From the NCBI RefSeq assembly GCF_029625295.1, contig NZ_CP121112.1, positions 4,898,001 through 4,962,000 of the forward strand: a stretch of 64,000 nt of DNA, in the 5' to 3' direction. The stretch comes from Flavobacterium gyeonganense. GTDB taxonomy: Bacteria > Bacteroidota > Bacteroidia > Flavobacteriales > Flavobacteriaceae. Shown here one piece after another: positions 1 to 8,177 of the stretch; position 1 is the first letter of the stretch, and every line of letters begins with the position of its first letter. The notes under the pieces were generated by a model, which ran no database searches, was not told where the DNA came from, and saw only the letters and a list, made by a program, of their open reading frames with translations. A program made the translations under genes and the position numbers.

Positions 1-745
1 CGTTGTTTTTTTCGTTATTTACATCATCATAATCAATGATTGCCCAGCAAAGTCCGATGTTTTTATTTTCCTCCAAAATTGATTCAACAGCTCTGGAAGG
101 ATCGTTTCCTGCATAATCAAATGGCGTAATCCAAAATTCTAATGTCAGTTTTCCTGATTCTCCCGCTTTAAAATTATAATATGTAGCAGCATTTGCATAT
201 GGCAGTTCCTTGATCCATGGTTGGCTTCCCCAGACTAATGTCCAGTCTTTACCTTCTGCAGGAGTAAAAATATGGTAGTTTTGCGCATGAACGCCGTGAT
301 ATGAAAAATAGGCATCCATAGTATTTGTCAATGCTTTATTAGGGTGAAACCGGTCTATAAATGGTCCGCCCGACTGATCTGCATCAACAATCACTTCAAA
401 TGTATCATTATGTAGTCCCGGAAGAGAAAAATCCCAATAATCATCATAAGCTTCATACAAAAAATAGAGACGGTTCAATCCTTTTACCCAGGCCACTTTT
501 ACGCTTACATCTAAGTTTTTAGGATTTGCTTTTGCATGTTTTCCGCTGTCTTCCCATAGCTGATCCATTCCGACAATATAACTTTCAGGAACCATTTTCC
601 AGTCGTCTGTTTTTCCGTCAATAGTTGGAATTTTATTCGCCGGAAACTGAAAAACTTTAAAAGTTCTGGCGTCTTGTGACCAGCATTGAAACAAAGTACA
701 GAACAGTATCGTCAAAAAAAATGTATTTTTTATATAAAGTCTCAT
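1..745 (-). CDS. CBM9-like secreted sugar-binding protein (partial, C-terminus outside window)
   Basis: An open frame runs from the ATG at 743-745 to the window edge, giving about 248 residues. Residues 1-24 form a signal peptide (hydrophobic FFLTILFCTLF, then SQD). The mature start resembles CBM9/DOMON-like folds: FPANKIPTIDGKTDDWK, then WVKGLNRLYFLYEAYDDYWD and NDTFEVIVDADQSGG, the typical 'small core perturbation, then measured response' pattern of this family. It probably binds or processes a sugar in the periplasm or at the surface. It ends the minus-strand arm of the RG-I locus behind rhaM, so a role with rhamnose-containing glycans is inferred. No catalytic residues can be assigned, and the missing C-terminus may carry another domain. 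Confidence 0.7.
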   Translation of the reverse strand, partial: MRLYIKNTFFLTILFCTLFQCWSQDARTFKVFQFPANKIPTIDGKTDDWKMVPESYIVGMDQLWEDSGKHAKANPKNLDVSVKVAWVKGLNRLYFLYEAYDDYWDFSLPGLHNDTFEVIVDADQSGGPFIDRFHPNKALTNTMDAYFSYHGVHAQNYHIFTPAEGKDWTLVWGSQPWIKELPYANAATYYNFKAGESGKLTLEFWITPFDYAGNDPSRAVESILEENKNIGLCWAIIDYDDVNNEKNN

Positions 746-813
746 AAGTCTGTTTTATTTTTTTGTCTTTCCTGATCTAATTGGGATAAAAATATGACGA
801 ATCACAAAAATAA

Positions 814-1128
814 TTAATCTAAATGAAAAACTTCCTTCAGACCAATTGCAACTGGAGAATTATCAGGATTAGTTTCCATAATATCACCCATATAAGCCCA
901 CCATTTTTTTACAATAGGATGGTTCGGCAGAAGATCAAAGTCAAAATCAGCATTTATTTTTTGAACGGCAAAAAGTATGAGTGTTTCTTCATCCAGAAAA
1001 ATACTGTAATCCTGTATACCAGTTTCTGAAAGGAGGCTTGCTAATTCAGGCCAGATCTCGTCATGTCGCTTTTTATACTCCGCTTCGAAGCCCGGTTTTA
1101 ATTTCATTTTAAAAGCATTTCTTACCAT
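814..1128 (-). CDS. rhaM: L-rhamnose mutarotase
   Basis: This 104-residue protein has the full length of the YiiL/RhaM family (ferredoxin-like, dimeric, cytosolic). It interconverts alpha and beta anomers of L-rhamnose so that the sugar can enter the isomerase pathway. The family's key residues are visible: Y18, H22 (in KKRHDEIWPEL; H22 is the catalytic His position of the E. coli enzyme), and the paired Trp plus Tyr in KKWWAYMGDIM. There is no signal peptide, as expected for a cytosolic enzyme. It lies between the GH43 gene and the CBM9-like gene on the same strand and has no promoter motif of its own that I can see, so it is probably cotranscribed. Its presence is strong independent evidence that the locus releases L-rhamnose. 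The rest of the pathway (RhaA/B/D, RhaT) is not in the window. Confidence 0.93.
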   Translation of the reverse strand: MVRNAFKMKLKPGFEAEYKKRHDEIWPELASLLSETGIQDYSIFLDEETLILFAVQKINADFDFDLLPNHPIVKKWWAYMGDIMETNPDNSPVAIGLKEVFHLD

Positions 1129-1265
1129 AATTTTTAATTTTTTAAAGAGTATTTTTCTAAGATATTTACATTATTTTGAAGATAAACGAAGAAATCATTT
1201 CAAATATCCCGCCTTTTGAAGCAGTAAATAAATACGTTTCTTTTCCGTTTTGAAATAATAAACAA

Positions 1266-2285
1266 TTAATGTTTTAGGCTAATCTTTACCGGTTTGTCTC
1301 TGTCACAGAATATCTCACCATTATTATATTCCAATTCAGCGACCTGTATCGAACTTCTTCTGGTTTCGAAATTGTCGATCCCTTTATTTTCAGGAATCCT
1401 TCCCGGATGTGTAAAGTAGAAAACATAGGCTCTGTCCTCATTTACAACAACATCTGCATGTCCGCCAATTACTTTATCATCTGTTCCCGTTCCCGGAATC
1501 TGAAGAATGTTTTGTTCCTGTCTTTTCCAGTTTATAAAATCATCTGAAGAAAAAACAGCAAGGCCTCTCCACGGATCTGTAATCATCCAGTTTTTTCCTT
1601 TCCATCTAAAAATTTTAGGTCCTTCTCCCCTGTCTTTTACCACTTTTTTTCCGCTGTCTGTCCAATGATACAAATCTTTACTTTCGGCATAATAAATTGA
1701 TTTTCCGTCATTTTCATTATTGTAGTACATACGCCAGTTTCCGTCAGGCAATTGAAAAACAGAAGCATCAATACAGCGTTCTGATGCGAGTTTTAGTTGT
1801 GATTCGAATTTCCAGTCAATTAGATTTTTACTTGTCAAATGCACAATATATCTCGGATGTTTCCAATCTTCAAAAATACCCGGAACAATTGTCAAATACA
1901 TATGGTATTTGTTTTTGTGCTTAATAACTTCCGGAGCCCAATACGTTACATCTTTAATGATATAATCGATATTACAGTTGGTTTTGTATTTCCAATGCGC
2001 ACCATCTGAAGATTCTGCAATGCCTATTGGGGTTCCATGTACCCAACTCACTCCGTTTCCGTTAATATTAGCTCTGCGATTGGTGTAAAACATCAGCCAT
2101 TTTTTATCTTTTTTGCTCCAGATAATAGAGGGATCTGCCGCTCCGTCAAATATAGGATCGCGATATAATGGTTTATCTGCGATTTCATCATTCCTTTTTT
2201 GTGATACGTTCTGTACAAAAACGGGAAGCCAAAACAGAATCAACAAGAGAAGGATTTTTGTGAACTTTATGAGGGTAAATTTCAT
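1266..2285 (-). CDS. GH43-like glycoside hydrolase (five-bladed propeller)
   Basis: This 339-residue secreted enzyme has a hydrophobic N-terminal signal (residues 5-25). It then shows GH43/GH117-type propeller motifs: DPSIIW (D51, general base position), YWAPEVIKHKNKYHMY near 115, CIDASVFQ near 171 (pKa-modulating Asp position), GEGPKIF near 222 (general acid Glu position), and GGHADVVV near 275 (the structural His). Family members remove arabinofuranosyl, xylosyl or galactosyl side chains. In this locus an arabinan or galactan side chain of RG-I is the likely target, but the subfamily cannot be fixed by eye. It starts 52 bp downstream of a copy of the PUL regulatory motif (2337-2356) with its own TATATTTG -7 element. 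Confidence 0.8.
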   Translation of the reverse strand: MKFTLIKFTKILLLLILFWLPVFVQNVSQKRNDEIADKPLYRDPIFDGAADPSIIWSKKDKKWLMFYTNRRANINGNGVSWVHGTPIGIAESSDGAHWKYKTNCNIDYIIKDVTYWAPEVIKHKNKYHMYLTIVPGIFEDWKHPRYIVHLTSKNLIDWKFESQLKLASERCIDASVFQLPDGNWRMYYNNENDGKSIYYAESKDLYHWTDSGKKVVKDRGEGPKIFRWKGKNWMITDPWRGLAVFSSDDFINWKRQEQNILQIPGTGTDDKVIGGHADVVVNEDRAYVFYFTHPGRIPENKGIDNFETRRSSIQVAELEYNNGEIFCDRDKPVKISLKH

Positions 2286-2308
2286 GTAAATACAAGTAAG
2301 GGTATCTT

Positions 2309-2356
2309 CAAATATATTTACTTATTCTTCGAATACTATCCTGTGCTATACTGTTA
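2309..2356 (-). promoter_or_regulatory. PUL motif site A plus -7 element (GH43/rhaM promoter)
   Basis: In transcription direction the site reads TAACAGTATAGCACAGGATA (2356 to 2337). It is followed by exactly 20 nt and then TATATTTG (2316 to 2309), a perfect Bacteroidota -7 element. The GH43 start codon follows about 23 nt later. The layout is the same as at five other sites in the window. Confidence 0.75.
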
Positions 2357-2369
2357 AGTTTAAAGCATA

Positions 2370-2406
2370 AAAAAGAAGATTTACAGTTTTTGTAAATCTT
2401 CTTTTT
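2370..2406 (-). terminator. Intrinsic terminator of the PL11 gene
   Basis: A perfect 16-bp stem (2370-2385 with 2391-2406) with a 5-nt loop and a U-run on the minus transcript. It sits 18 nt after the PL11 stop codon and just upstream of promoter site A. Confidence 0.85.
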
Positions 2407-2423
2407 AAGATATCATTACGATA

Positions 2424-5400
2424 TTACTTTTCAATCATAATTTTAAGTGTTTTAGTAGCTTCATCAGTAATTACTTTTAGAAGATATACACCCTGATTTT
2501 GATTTGGAATACTAATGGCAACATTTTGATCATTACCTGTAAGTTCCACTTCTTTTTTCATTATAATCTGTCCCGTGATATTAGAGACTACAACTGTAGC
2601 TTTAGACGATTTAAAACCATTGAATCGAACATTAAATTGTCCCGAAGAAGGATTTGGATAAACCAAAACTTCTGCGCTTATTGAAGCAGCTGATTTTTTA
2701 ACTCCTAAATTAGAAATATCTTTAATAACAATATTTGATGCAGGAACAGGAGCCATATCATAACCAAGGAAAAAACTTGGATGCGGAGGCTGATTGTAAG
2801 CCGAGTTTTGCCATGCAATTGCTGTACGATATTGAGGATCATGCATCAAAGTAGGAATTCGGTAATCTGTAGCAATATTAGTTGTAAAAAGAATCAAAGC
2901 AGTATTGTCTGTTCGGCGAAGAATAATCTCTTCTCTCCAGTCACCCAAAATGTCACCGGTAAGTGCCGGATTTTTTTTAGAATCATTATTGGAAGAAACC
3001 GGAGCAGCCTGATAAATAGTAAACAAACGGTTTAGTGACTGCGTTGCGGGATTCCATTTGTCCATAATAGTTCCATCCAGCAATTCACGGCCTAAATCTC
3101 CATCCCACCATACAGCACCGTTTACAGCCTGACTTCCGTTGGTTGGTCTGTTCGTTCCAATCTGACCATCCTGAACGTTATATAAATTACCTGAAGAACT
3201 CCACATTTCATACCCTCTGTGGCTTGGATCAATATCTGCCGCCAGAGCACGGCCAACATCTCCTGTAGTAACGGCCCCAAAAATCATTTTTCCAGTTTTT
3301 GCATCATTAAGCCTGATTCCATAAGGACTGTATTGACTTTCAGATTCAAGGCATTGCCAGATTTCCTGACCGGGACGATCGGGATCCATATCCGACATAT
3401 GAAGTGCATCTCCATGACCCTGACCGTAAGTCCATAAACGTTTTCCATCATCATTTATAGCACTTGAACCGTTTATGATTTCATCTTTTCCGTCACCATC
3501 GACATCACCAATAGTCATTTGATGATTCCCCTGACTTGAAAGTGCATTATTCGCAGGTTCGCTTGCGTCTTTACTGTCGAAAATCCATCGAAGCGTTAAT
3601 TGTCCATCACGCCAGTCGTAAGCAGCGCGCATTAATTTATCATAGTATCCACGTCCAACAATAAGACTCGGACGGGCACCATCTAAATACGCTACAGCAG
3701 AAACAAAACGATCCTGACGATTTCCATACGTATCTCCCCAATCTGCCGTATTGGCTCTTGCCGGCTGATAAGCAACTGTTGCCATAGCTGCTCCTGTTAG
3801 ACCATTAAAAACTGTCAAAAATTCAGGGCCCTGTTGTACCCATCCGCCTGAATTTCTATAATCTATAGTTGAATTACCAATCACTACTCCCGCACCATCA
3901 ATTGTACCATCAGCCGTTTTTAATATTATTTCAGCTTTTCCGTCTCCATCAAAATCATAGACCATAAACTGATTAAAGTGTGGACCCGCATTTACGTTTT
4001 TACCTAAGTTGATGCGCCAAAGCAAAGTTCCATTCATTTTATAGCAATCAAAAATCTGATCTCCCGAAAAACCTCCTCCGTTATGATTCAATAATGTAGG
4101 ATCCCATTTTAAGAAAATTTCATATTCACCGTCACCATCAACATCACCAACACTGGCATCATTTGCAGTGTAAGTATAAGCTGTACCATCCGGAATTGTG
4201 CCTGCCGGTGGAATTTGCAATGGAATTGACAACTGGTTATTCGCCCATACTGAAACAGAAGCTGTAGCGCTTCCTTCCGTACCGTTAACAATTGGTTTTA
4301 TCGTATAACTACCATTAGTTGAAATGTTATCAATATAATTTGTTGAAGCTGTTATAGGAGTTGCATTGATTTTTACATTATCACGGTAAATATTAAAAGT
4401 AATATCTGAAGGATCATTACCTAACAATCTCCAGCTAATGAAAACCTCACTGACAGATTTACGCAACGCAACAACTCCTCTGTTTAAAAATTCTACCTGT
4501 TTAGGTGTATTCACAACTGCATCAGGCAATGCTAATGTGTTCAATCTGACATTTTCTCCATAAGTAGTACCACCATTAATAGCATAAGCTCTTGCATAAT
4601 ACAGCGTAGCTGGCGAAAGTCCTGTAATACTTACAGAAAAATTGCCTGTACCAGATGTCCCTGCAACAATTTTGGTATTAGTTAGAGTAGGGTTAATACT
4701 CGTACTGTAAACAATTCCTCTCTCTGTAATTGCTGTGCCCCCATCAGAAGTAATATTTCCTCCAAAATCAGCTGATATGGTTGTAATATTGGTTACAGCA
4801 TTTGTAGTCAAAACTGCCGGTGGACGTGCCGGAACATATGTTCTGACAACAGGCGTTACAATACTGGCCGAATTTGTTTTGGTATAAACCACAAAAGGAT
4901 ACAAACTCCCTGCAGCGATTGTTAAGTTACCAACCGGTTCATCAATTCCTCTTATTACTGTTGGATCTTTCATTTCTGTCCATGCTGTTGTACCAGCGGT
5001 CTGTTTGAATACACGGGCAGAATATGTAGGCGTACTGCTTACATTATCTATAAAAGAACAGTAAAGATTCCCTGAAACATCCTTAATTAAACTTAAACTT
5101 GGCGAATCTCTCGAAGCTATTCTTGTTGCAGAGCTCCATACTGCAGTAGTTTTATTGTACTCAATAGTCGTTGCCCTATTTGAATCAGCTGTATTAAAAT
5201 AGGCTATAACAGGGTTACCTGCCGAATTGATTGCCATACTCGTATGTCTGATACTGGCAGTAACTGTTGGAGTAATATAATTCCATGTTCCTCCGCTAAA
5301 TTTATAAAAAGCCATTGTTCCCGTAGAAGTTGCAGCTGTTGTCAAACTACAAAACACAAGCCAGGGCACATCTGTCTCATCTATTGCAAGGCTAACTCCT

Positions 5401-6059
5401 ACGGCTATTTGTGCTGCATTTGTTGTAGTATTTAAGGGAATTGTACCCACAGTAACCCATGAAATTCCGTCAAATTTTTTAACCGTAGGAGTTAAAGAAG
5501 CACCTTCACCAAAAGCAATGTAAGGATTGTTATCTGAATCAAAAGCCAGTGAACATCTTGGTGTTGAGCCATATTGTGAAACAGAATTGGTAACTGAACC
5601 AGTAGAAACATAAAGATTATGGTCCAAATTATTCAATGGTTCCCAGGAATCAGTTGCATCATTATATATTTTTACAGCTAATTTATTTCCATTCGCTGCA
5701 TCCACATAAGTCACGAAAAATTTGTTGGTTTTATCTAATATAATTCTGGAAAAATTAAGATTAGCCCCAATGTCATTCCCCACTTGTTCCCAGTTTCCTG
5801 TTACAGTATTTCTTTTTTTTACTTTAACGACAGGCCCGGTTCCTTCTCTCAAAATTACATAAGGAACATCATTTAAAACAGCAATAGAGGTATAACTTGA
5901 TGCTGCAGCAGATACCTGAGACTCGTTGCCTAAAATATTCCAATTTTGAGAAAAAGAATTGTGAGATATTAAAAGATTAAAAATTGTAAAAAGAAAAATT
6001 TTATAAAAATTATTCCGAAAATGAATCCGAGCAGATTCAAAAAGTATTTGTTTTTTCAT
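2424..6059 (-). CDS. T9SS-secreted PL11 rhamnogalacturonan endolyase with propeller and Fn3 domains
   Basis: 1211 residues. A signal peptide (to about 38) is followed by a repetitive region (about 40-405) with recurring units of the type 'pyiafgeg...vkkfdg.sWvtvg', which suggests a beta-propeller. Next come an Fn3-like module (about 412-508), the PL11 catalytic region (about 515-1110), and a C-terminal T9SS type A sorting domain (about 1130-1211, with VYPNPSSGQFNV and a GVYLLKV-type end). The PL11 part starts with NRGVVALRKSVSEVFISWRL and has several calcium-type DxDGDG motifs (GDVDGDGEYEIFLKWD, YDFDGDGKAEIILKTADGT, GDVDGDGKDEI). PL11 enzymes cleave the rhamnosyl-galacturonate backbone of RG-I by beta-elimination. 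This protein is therefore the surface or secreted entry enzyme of the locus. It is about twice the size of a bare PL11 enzyme because of the N-terminal modules. It has its own PUL promoter motif 56 bp upstream. Confidence 0.92.
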   Translation of the reverse strand: MKKQILFESARIHFRNNFYKIFLFTIFNLLISHNSFSQNWNILGNESQVSAAASSYTSIAVLNDVPYVILREGTGPVVKVKKRNTVTGNWEQVGNDIGANLNFSRIILDKTNKFFVTYVDAANGNKLAVKIYNDATDSWEPLNNLDHNLYVSTGSVTNSVSQYGSTPRCSLAFDSDNNPYIAFGEGASLTPTVKKFDGISWVTVGTIPLNTTTNAAQIAVGVSLAIDETDVPWLVFCSLTTAATSTGTMAFYKFSGGTWNYITPTVTASIRHTSMAINSAGNPVIAYFNTADSNRATTIEYNKTTAVWSSATRIASRDSPSLSLIKDVSGNLYCSFIDNVSSTPTYSARVFKQTAGTTAWTEMKDPTVIRGIDEPVGNLTIAAGSLYPFVVYTKTNSASIVTPVVRTYVPARPPAVLTTNAVTNITTISADFGGNITSDGGTAITERGIVYSTSINPTLTNTKIVAGTSGTGNFSVSITGLSPATLYYARAYAINGGTTYGENVRLNTLALPDAVVNTPKQVEFLNRGVVALRKSVSEVFISWRLLGNDPSDITFNIYRDNVKINATPITASTNYIDNISTNGSYTIKPIVNGTEGSATASVSVWANNQLSIPLQIPPAGTIPDGTAYTYTANDASVGDVDGDGEYEIFLKWDPTLLNHNGGGFSGDQIFDCYKMNGTLLWRINLGKNVNAGPHFNQFMVYDFDGDGKAEIILKTADGTIDGAGVVIGNSTIDYRNSGGWVQQGPEFLTVFNGLTGAAMATVAYQPARANTADWGDTYGNRQDRFVSAVAYLDGARPSLIVGRGYYDKLMRAAYDWRDGQLTLRWIFDSKDASEPANNALSSQGNHQMTIGDVDGDGKDEIINGSSAINDDGKRLWTYGQGHGDALHMSDMDPDRPGQEIWQCLESESQYSPYGIRLNDAKTGKMIFGAVTTGDVGRALAADIDPSHRGYEMWSSSGNLYNVQDGQIGTNRPTNGSQAVNGAVWWDGDLGRELLDGTIMDKWNPATQSLNRLFTIYQAAPVSSNNDSKKNPALTGDILGDWREEIILRRTDNTALILFTTNIATDYRIPTLMHDPQYRTAIAWQNSAYNQPPHPSFFLGYDMAPVPASNIVIKDISNLGVKKSAASISAEVLVYPNPSSGQFNVRFNGFKSSKATVVVSNITGQIIMKKEVELTGNDQNVAISIPNQNQGVYLLKVITDEATKTLKIMIEK

Positions 6060-6086
6060 AATTGGTGGTTAAAAGGTTAGTATTAC

Positions 6087-6134
6087 TAAAATTATCCGGA
6101 TAATTCTTTAACAGCATCCTGCACTACCCTGCTA
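6087..6134 (-). promoter_or_regulatory. PUL motif site B plus -7 element (PL11 promoter)
   Basis: In transcription direction: TAGCAGGGTAGTGCAGGATG (6134 to 6115), 20 nt, then TAATTTTA (6094 to 6087), a one-mismatch TAnnTTTG element. It lies upstream of the PL11 start at 6059. Confidence 0.72.
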
Positions 6135-6301
6135 ATTTTCTGTAAATTAGATTTTTACATCTTATCAGCCCCAGCAAAACAAAACCAATCGACTGAAAAT
6201 CAATTAAATAAATTTCAAGCATTTATTTTGTTATAAAACCAATTATAAATTACTTAATTCTCTATTTATTACCAATTGACATACAGTTTTTTATAAAACA
6301 A

Positions 6302-6340
6302 ATTCCCGGTATATCCTTTAGTAGAGAATAAACCGGGAAT
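6302..6340 (-). terminator. Probable terminator of the acetylesterase gene
   Basis: Inverted repeat ATTCCCGGT (6302-6310) / ACCGGGAAT (6332-6340) with a long 21-nt loop, 34 nt after the stop codon at 6374. The minus transcript continues into a U-rich stretch. The long loop makes this weaker than the other terminators. Confidence 0.5.
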
Positions 6341-6373
6341 GAAATGATTTCAAATTTAATGCAGACTCGAACT

Positions 6374-7882
6374 TTAATTACTTAGGTCTGTACGAAAAGG
6401 AGATGCCGGTAAGTTTTCAGCATTAAATAAATTAGGTTCGGGAACTGCTTTCCATGCAAAACGAACTGATTTAGGATTTTTTACCTTATCAGAAGAAACG
6501 ACAATTGTTTTACCATCTATTTTGGCAACAGCCGGATAATAGGTTTTATCATCTCCGGCAATTTCAAATTCTTTTAAATCCCCAGTTGTTTTTTTGAATC
6601 CAGAATCTGCATAATCAAAAAATAACTGAATTTTATCTTTTTTGATTTTCATGTGATTATAAATGGGGCCTGAATAGACCAATTTATGTTCGCTGTATGT
6701 TTTTGCCAAAGCTATGAGTGCGAGTCTATGCCCTACAGTTTGTTTATCTATAGGATGAATGTTATTTGTATCCCCAACATCAGTCGTAACAGCCATTCCG
6801 CTATTGGGTATTACTTTTAACGATAATAATTGCGATTCCCTAATTTCCGGAGTTTGTCCTTTGTGAGGCGTAATCTGCACGTAATAAAAAGGGAAATCAC
6901 CCTGCTTCCAGTCGTCTCTCCAGTTTTTTACCATAGCAGGAAATAAAGTCTGATACAATTTCGCCTTTCCTGAATTGCTTTCGCCCTGGTACCAGATTAC
7001 ACCTTTGATAGTGTAATTGATTAACGGATGCAACATTGCATTATAAAGTACATAGGATGTTTTATTAGCTTCTTTTTTAGGCTTTTTAAGTTCTTTTTTT
7101 AAAGTATTGTCAGGCAATTTTTCATTTTTTAAATTTAAATAATAAGCTTCTAATTTTTCCTGATATAGTTTTTCGTTTTTAGCATCTTCTTCCAAAATAG
7201 TTAAAAACTCCGGATTTCCTTCCAAAACATCCTGAGAAGTCCAGGCTTCTGCTTTTGTGCCTCCCCATGAAGAGGAGATTAGACCAATCGGAATTTTTAA
7301 TTTCTGATATAACTCTCTTCCGTAAAAATAAGCAACAGCAGAAAACGTTTTTATTGTCTCAGGAGAGCATGCTGTCCATCTTCCGGTAACATCGTCAAGC
7401 GGTTTTGGAGAAGCATTGGTCAAAACTGTAAACAATCTGATATTAGGATAATTGGCATTTACGATTTCTTCTTCATAATTCTTAACCCCGGTTTTCCAGG
7501 TAGCTTCTTCTTTTCCAACAGGAAAATACATATTAGACTGACCGGAACAAATCCAGACCTCGCCAATAAGAACATTATTAAGTACAATTTTATTAGAAGC
7601 GTTAATGGTTATGGAATATGCTTTTTCGCTTCCCTCAGGAGTATCTACTGTCACTTTCCAGTTTCCTGAGGAACTTGCAACGACTTCTATTAAAGCATAT
7701 TGCCAGCCTAACTGAATGGTTATTTTTTCATTTGGCGATGCCCATCCCCACAAATTAACCTTTTCATTTTGCTGTAAAACCATATTATCACTAACCAAAG
7801 CCGGCAGTTTAACCTGAGCGCTTATCGAAAATGAAAGGATCAAAAAAATTAAAACTAAAAACTGATTTCGTATGAAATTCAT
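6374..7882 (-). CDS. SGNH sialate-O-acetylesterase-like enzyme, probable RG acetylesterase
   Basis: 502 residues from the chosen start. The frame is open to 7930, but an ATG there would lie upstream of the -7 element at 7909-7916. The ATG at 7880-7882 gives a clean signal peptide (MNFIRNQFLVLIFLILSFSI, then SAQ). The family signature is clear: LVSDNMVLQQ, GEVWICSGQSNM (catalytic Ser block), KGVIWYQGESNSGK, and NNIHPIDKQTVGHRLA (catalytic His block). Relatives remove O-acetyl groups from sugars. In an RG-I locus the natural substrate would be acetylated galacturonate or rhamnose, since no sialic acid gene is nearby. An internal Lys/Glu-rich stretch (about residues 225-270) is a predicted helical insertion. 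It has its own PUL motif 55 bp upstream. Confidence 0.85.
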   Translation of the reverse strand: MNFIRNQFLVLIFLILSFSISAQVKLPALVSDNMVLQQNEKVNLWGWASPNEKITIQLGWQYALIEVVASSSGNWKVTVDTPEGSEKAYSITINASNKIVLNNVLIGEVWICSGQSNMYFPVGKEEATWKTGVKNYEEEIVNANYPNIRLFTVLTNASPKPLDDVTGRWTACSPETIKTFSAVAYFYGRELYQKLKIPIGLISSSWGGTKAEAWTSQDVLEGNPEFLTILEEDAKNEKLYQEKLEAYYLNLKNEKLPDNTLKKELKKPKKEANKTSYVLYNAMLHPLINYTIKGVIWYQGESNSGKAKLYQTLFPAMVKNWRDDWKQGDFPFYYVQITPHKGQTPEIRESQLLSLKVIPNSGMAVTTDVGDTNNIHPIDKQTVGHRLALIALAKTYSEHKLVYSGPIYNHMKIKKDKIQLFFDYADSGFKKTTGDLKEFEIAGDDKTYYPAVAKIDGKTIVVSSDKVKNPKSVRFAWKAVPEPNLFNAENLPASPFRTDLSN

Positions 7883-7908
7883 GGGTTCGAAATTTACTAT
7901 TATAAACT

Positions 7909-7956
7909 TAAAAGTAAAAGAGTAAAACAATATAGCTATCCTGTGCTTCCCTGTCT
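7909..7956 (-). promoter_or_regulatory. PUL motif site C plus -7 element (acetylesterase promoter)
   Basis: In transcription direction: AGACAGGGAAGCACAGGATA (7956 to 7937), 20 nt, then TACTTTTA (7916 to 7909). Its position decides the start codon of the downstream gene (7882 rather than 7930). Confidence 0.72.
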
Positions 7957-7973
7957 GTTACAGATTATAAAAC

Positions 7974-8067
7974 AAAAAAAGGGCACAACTATATGATGCC
8001 CTTTAAAATTAAAACCACTTAATTTTTAATTGCTATTAAATTCCCAAACTATTTTTTGAAAGATTTA
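7974..8067 (-). ncRNA. Candidate PUL-controlled small RNA (about 95 nt)
   Basis: Site D (8101-8120) is followed at the standard 20-nt distance by TAAATTTG (8080 to 8073), a perfect -7 element. No gene starts downstream. About 95 nt later there is an intrinsic terminator (stem AAAGGGCA/TGCCCTTT, 7978-7985 with 7997-8004, plus seven U). There is no ATG in the interval. The next gene has its own complete promoter (site C) beyond the terminator. This is what a small RNA gene under PUL control would look like. It could instead be the relic of a lost gene's leader, or an attenuated leader of the acetylesterase gene. The 5' end is estimated. Confidence 0.42.
7978..8004 (-). terminator. Intrinsic terminator between sites C and D
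   Basis: 8-bp stem with an 11-nt loop followed by seven U on the minus transcript. It is a second terminator beyond the SusD terminator at 8131-8156, so it needs a promoter in between; site D supplies one. Confidence 0.75.
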
Positions 8068-8072
8068 AAGTT

Positions 8073-8120
8073 CAAATTTATTCATTACATTGCTGACAAC
8101 AATCCTGTTGTACCCTGCTT
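8073..8120 (-). promoter_or_regulatory. PUL motif site D plus -7 element (no gene downstream)
   Basis: In transcription direction: AAGCAGGGTACAACAGGATT (8120 to 8101), 20 nt, then TAAATTTG (8080 to 8073). It lies between the SusD terminator and the isolated terminator at 7978-8004. Confidence 0.7.
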
Positions 8121-8130
8121 TCAATGAAAA

Positions 8131-8156
8131 AAACCGTCTCAAAATTGAGACGGTTT
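8131..8156 (-). terminator. Intrinsic terminator of the second SusCD operon
   Basis: A perfect 12-bp stem (AAACCGTCTCAA with its complement, 2-nt spacer) followed by a U-run on the minus strand, 21 nt after the susD stop at 8178. Confidence 0.88.
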
Positions 8157-8177
8157 AGAAAAAACATAACAGATATA

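Larger units (their letters stand above)
6060..6373. other. Intergenic region between PL11 and the acetylesterase gene
   Basis: 314 nt without a gene. It holds the PL11 promoter (site B) near 6087-6134 and a hairpin at 6302-6340 beyond the acetylesterase stop. The AT-rich middle (6140-6300) shows nothing recognisable. Confidence 0.7.

Noticed and set aside
7883-7930. Upstream ATG for the acetylesterase gene
   Set aside because: It lies upstream of the -7 element of site C, and the ATG at 7882 gives a proper signal peptide.
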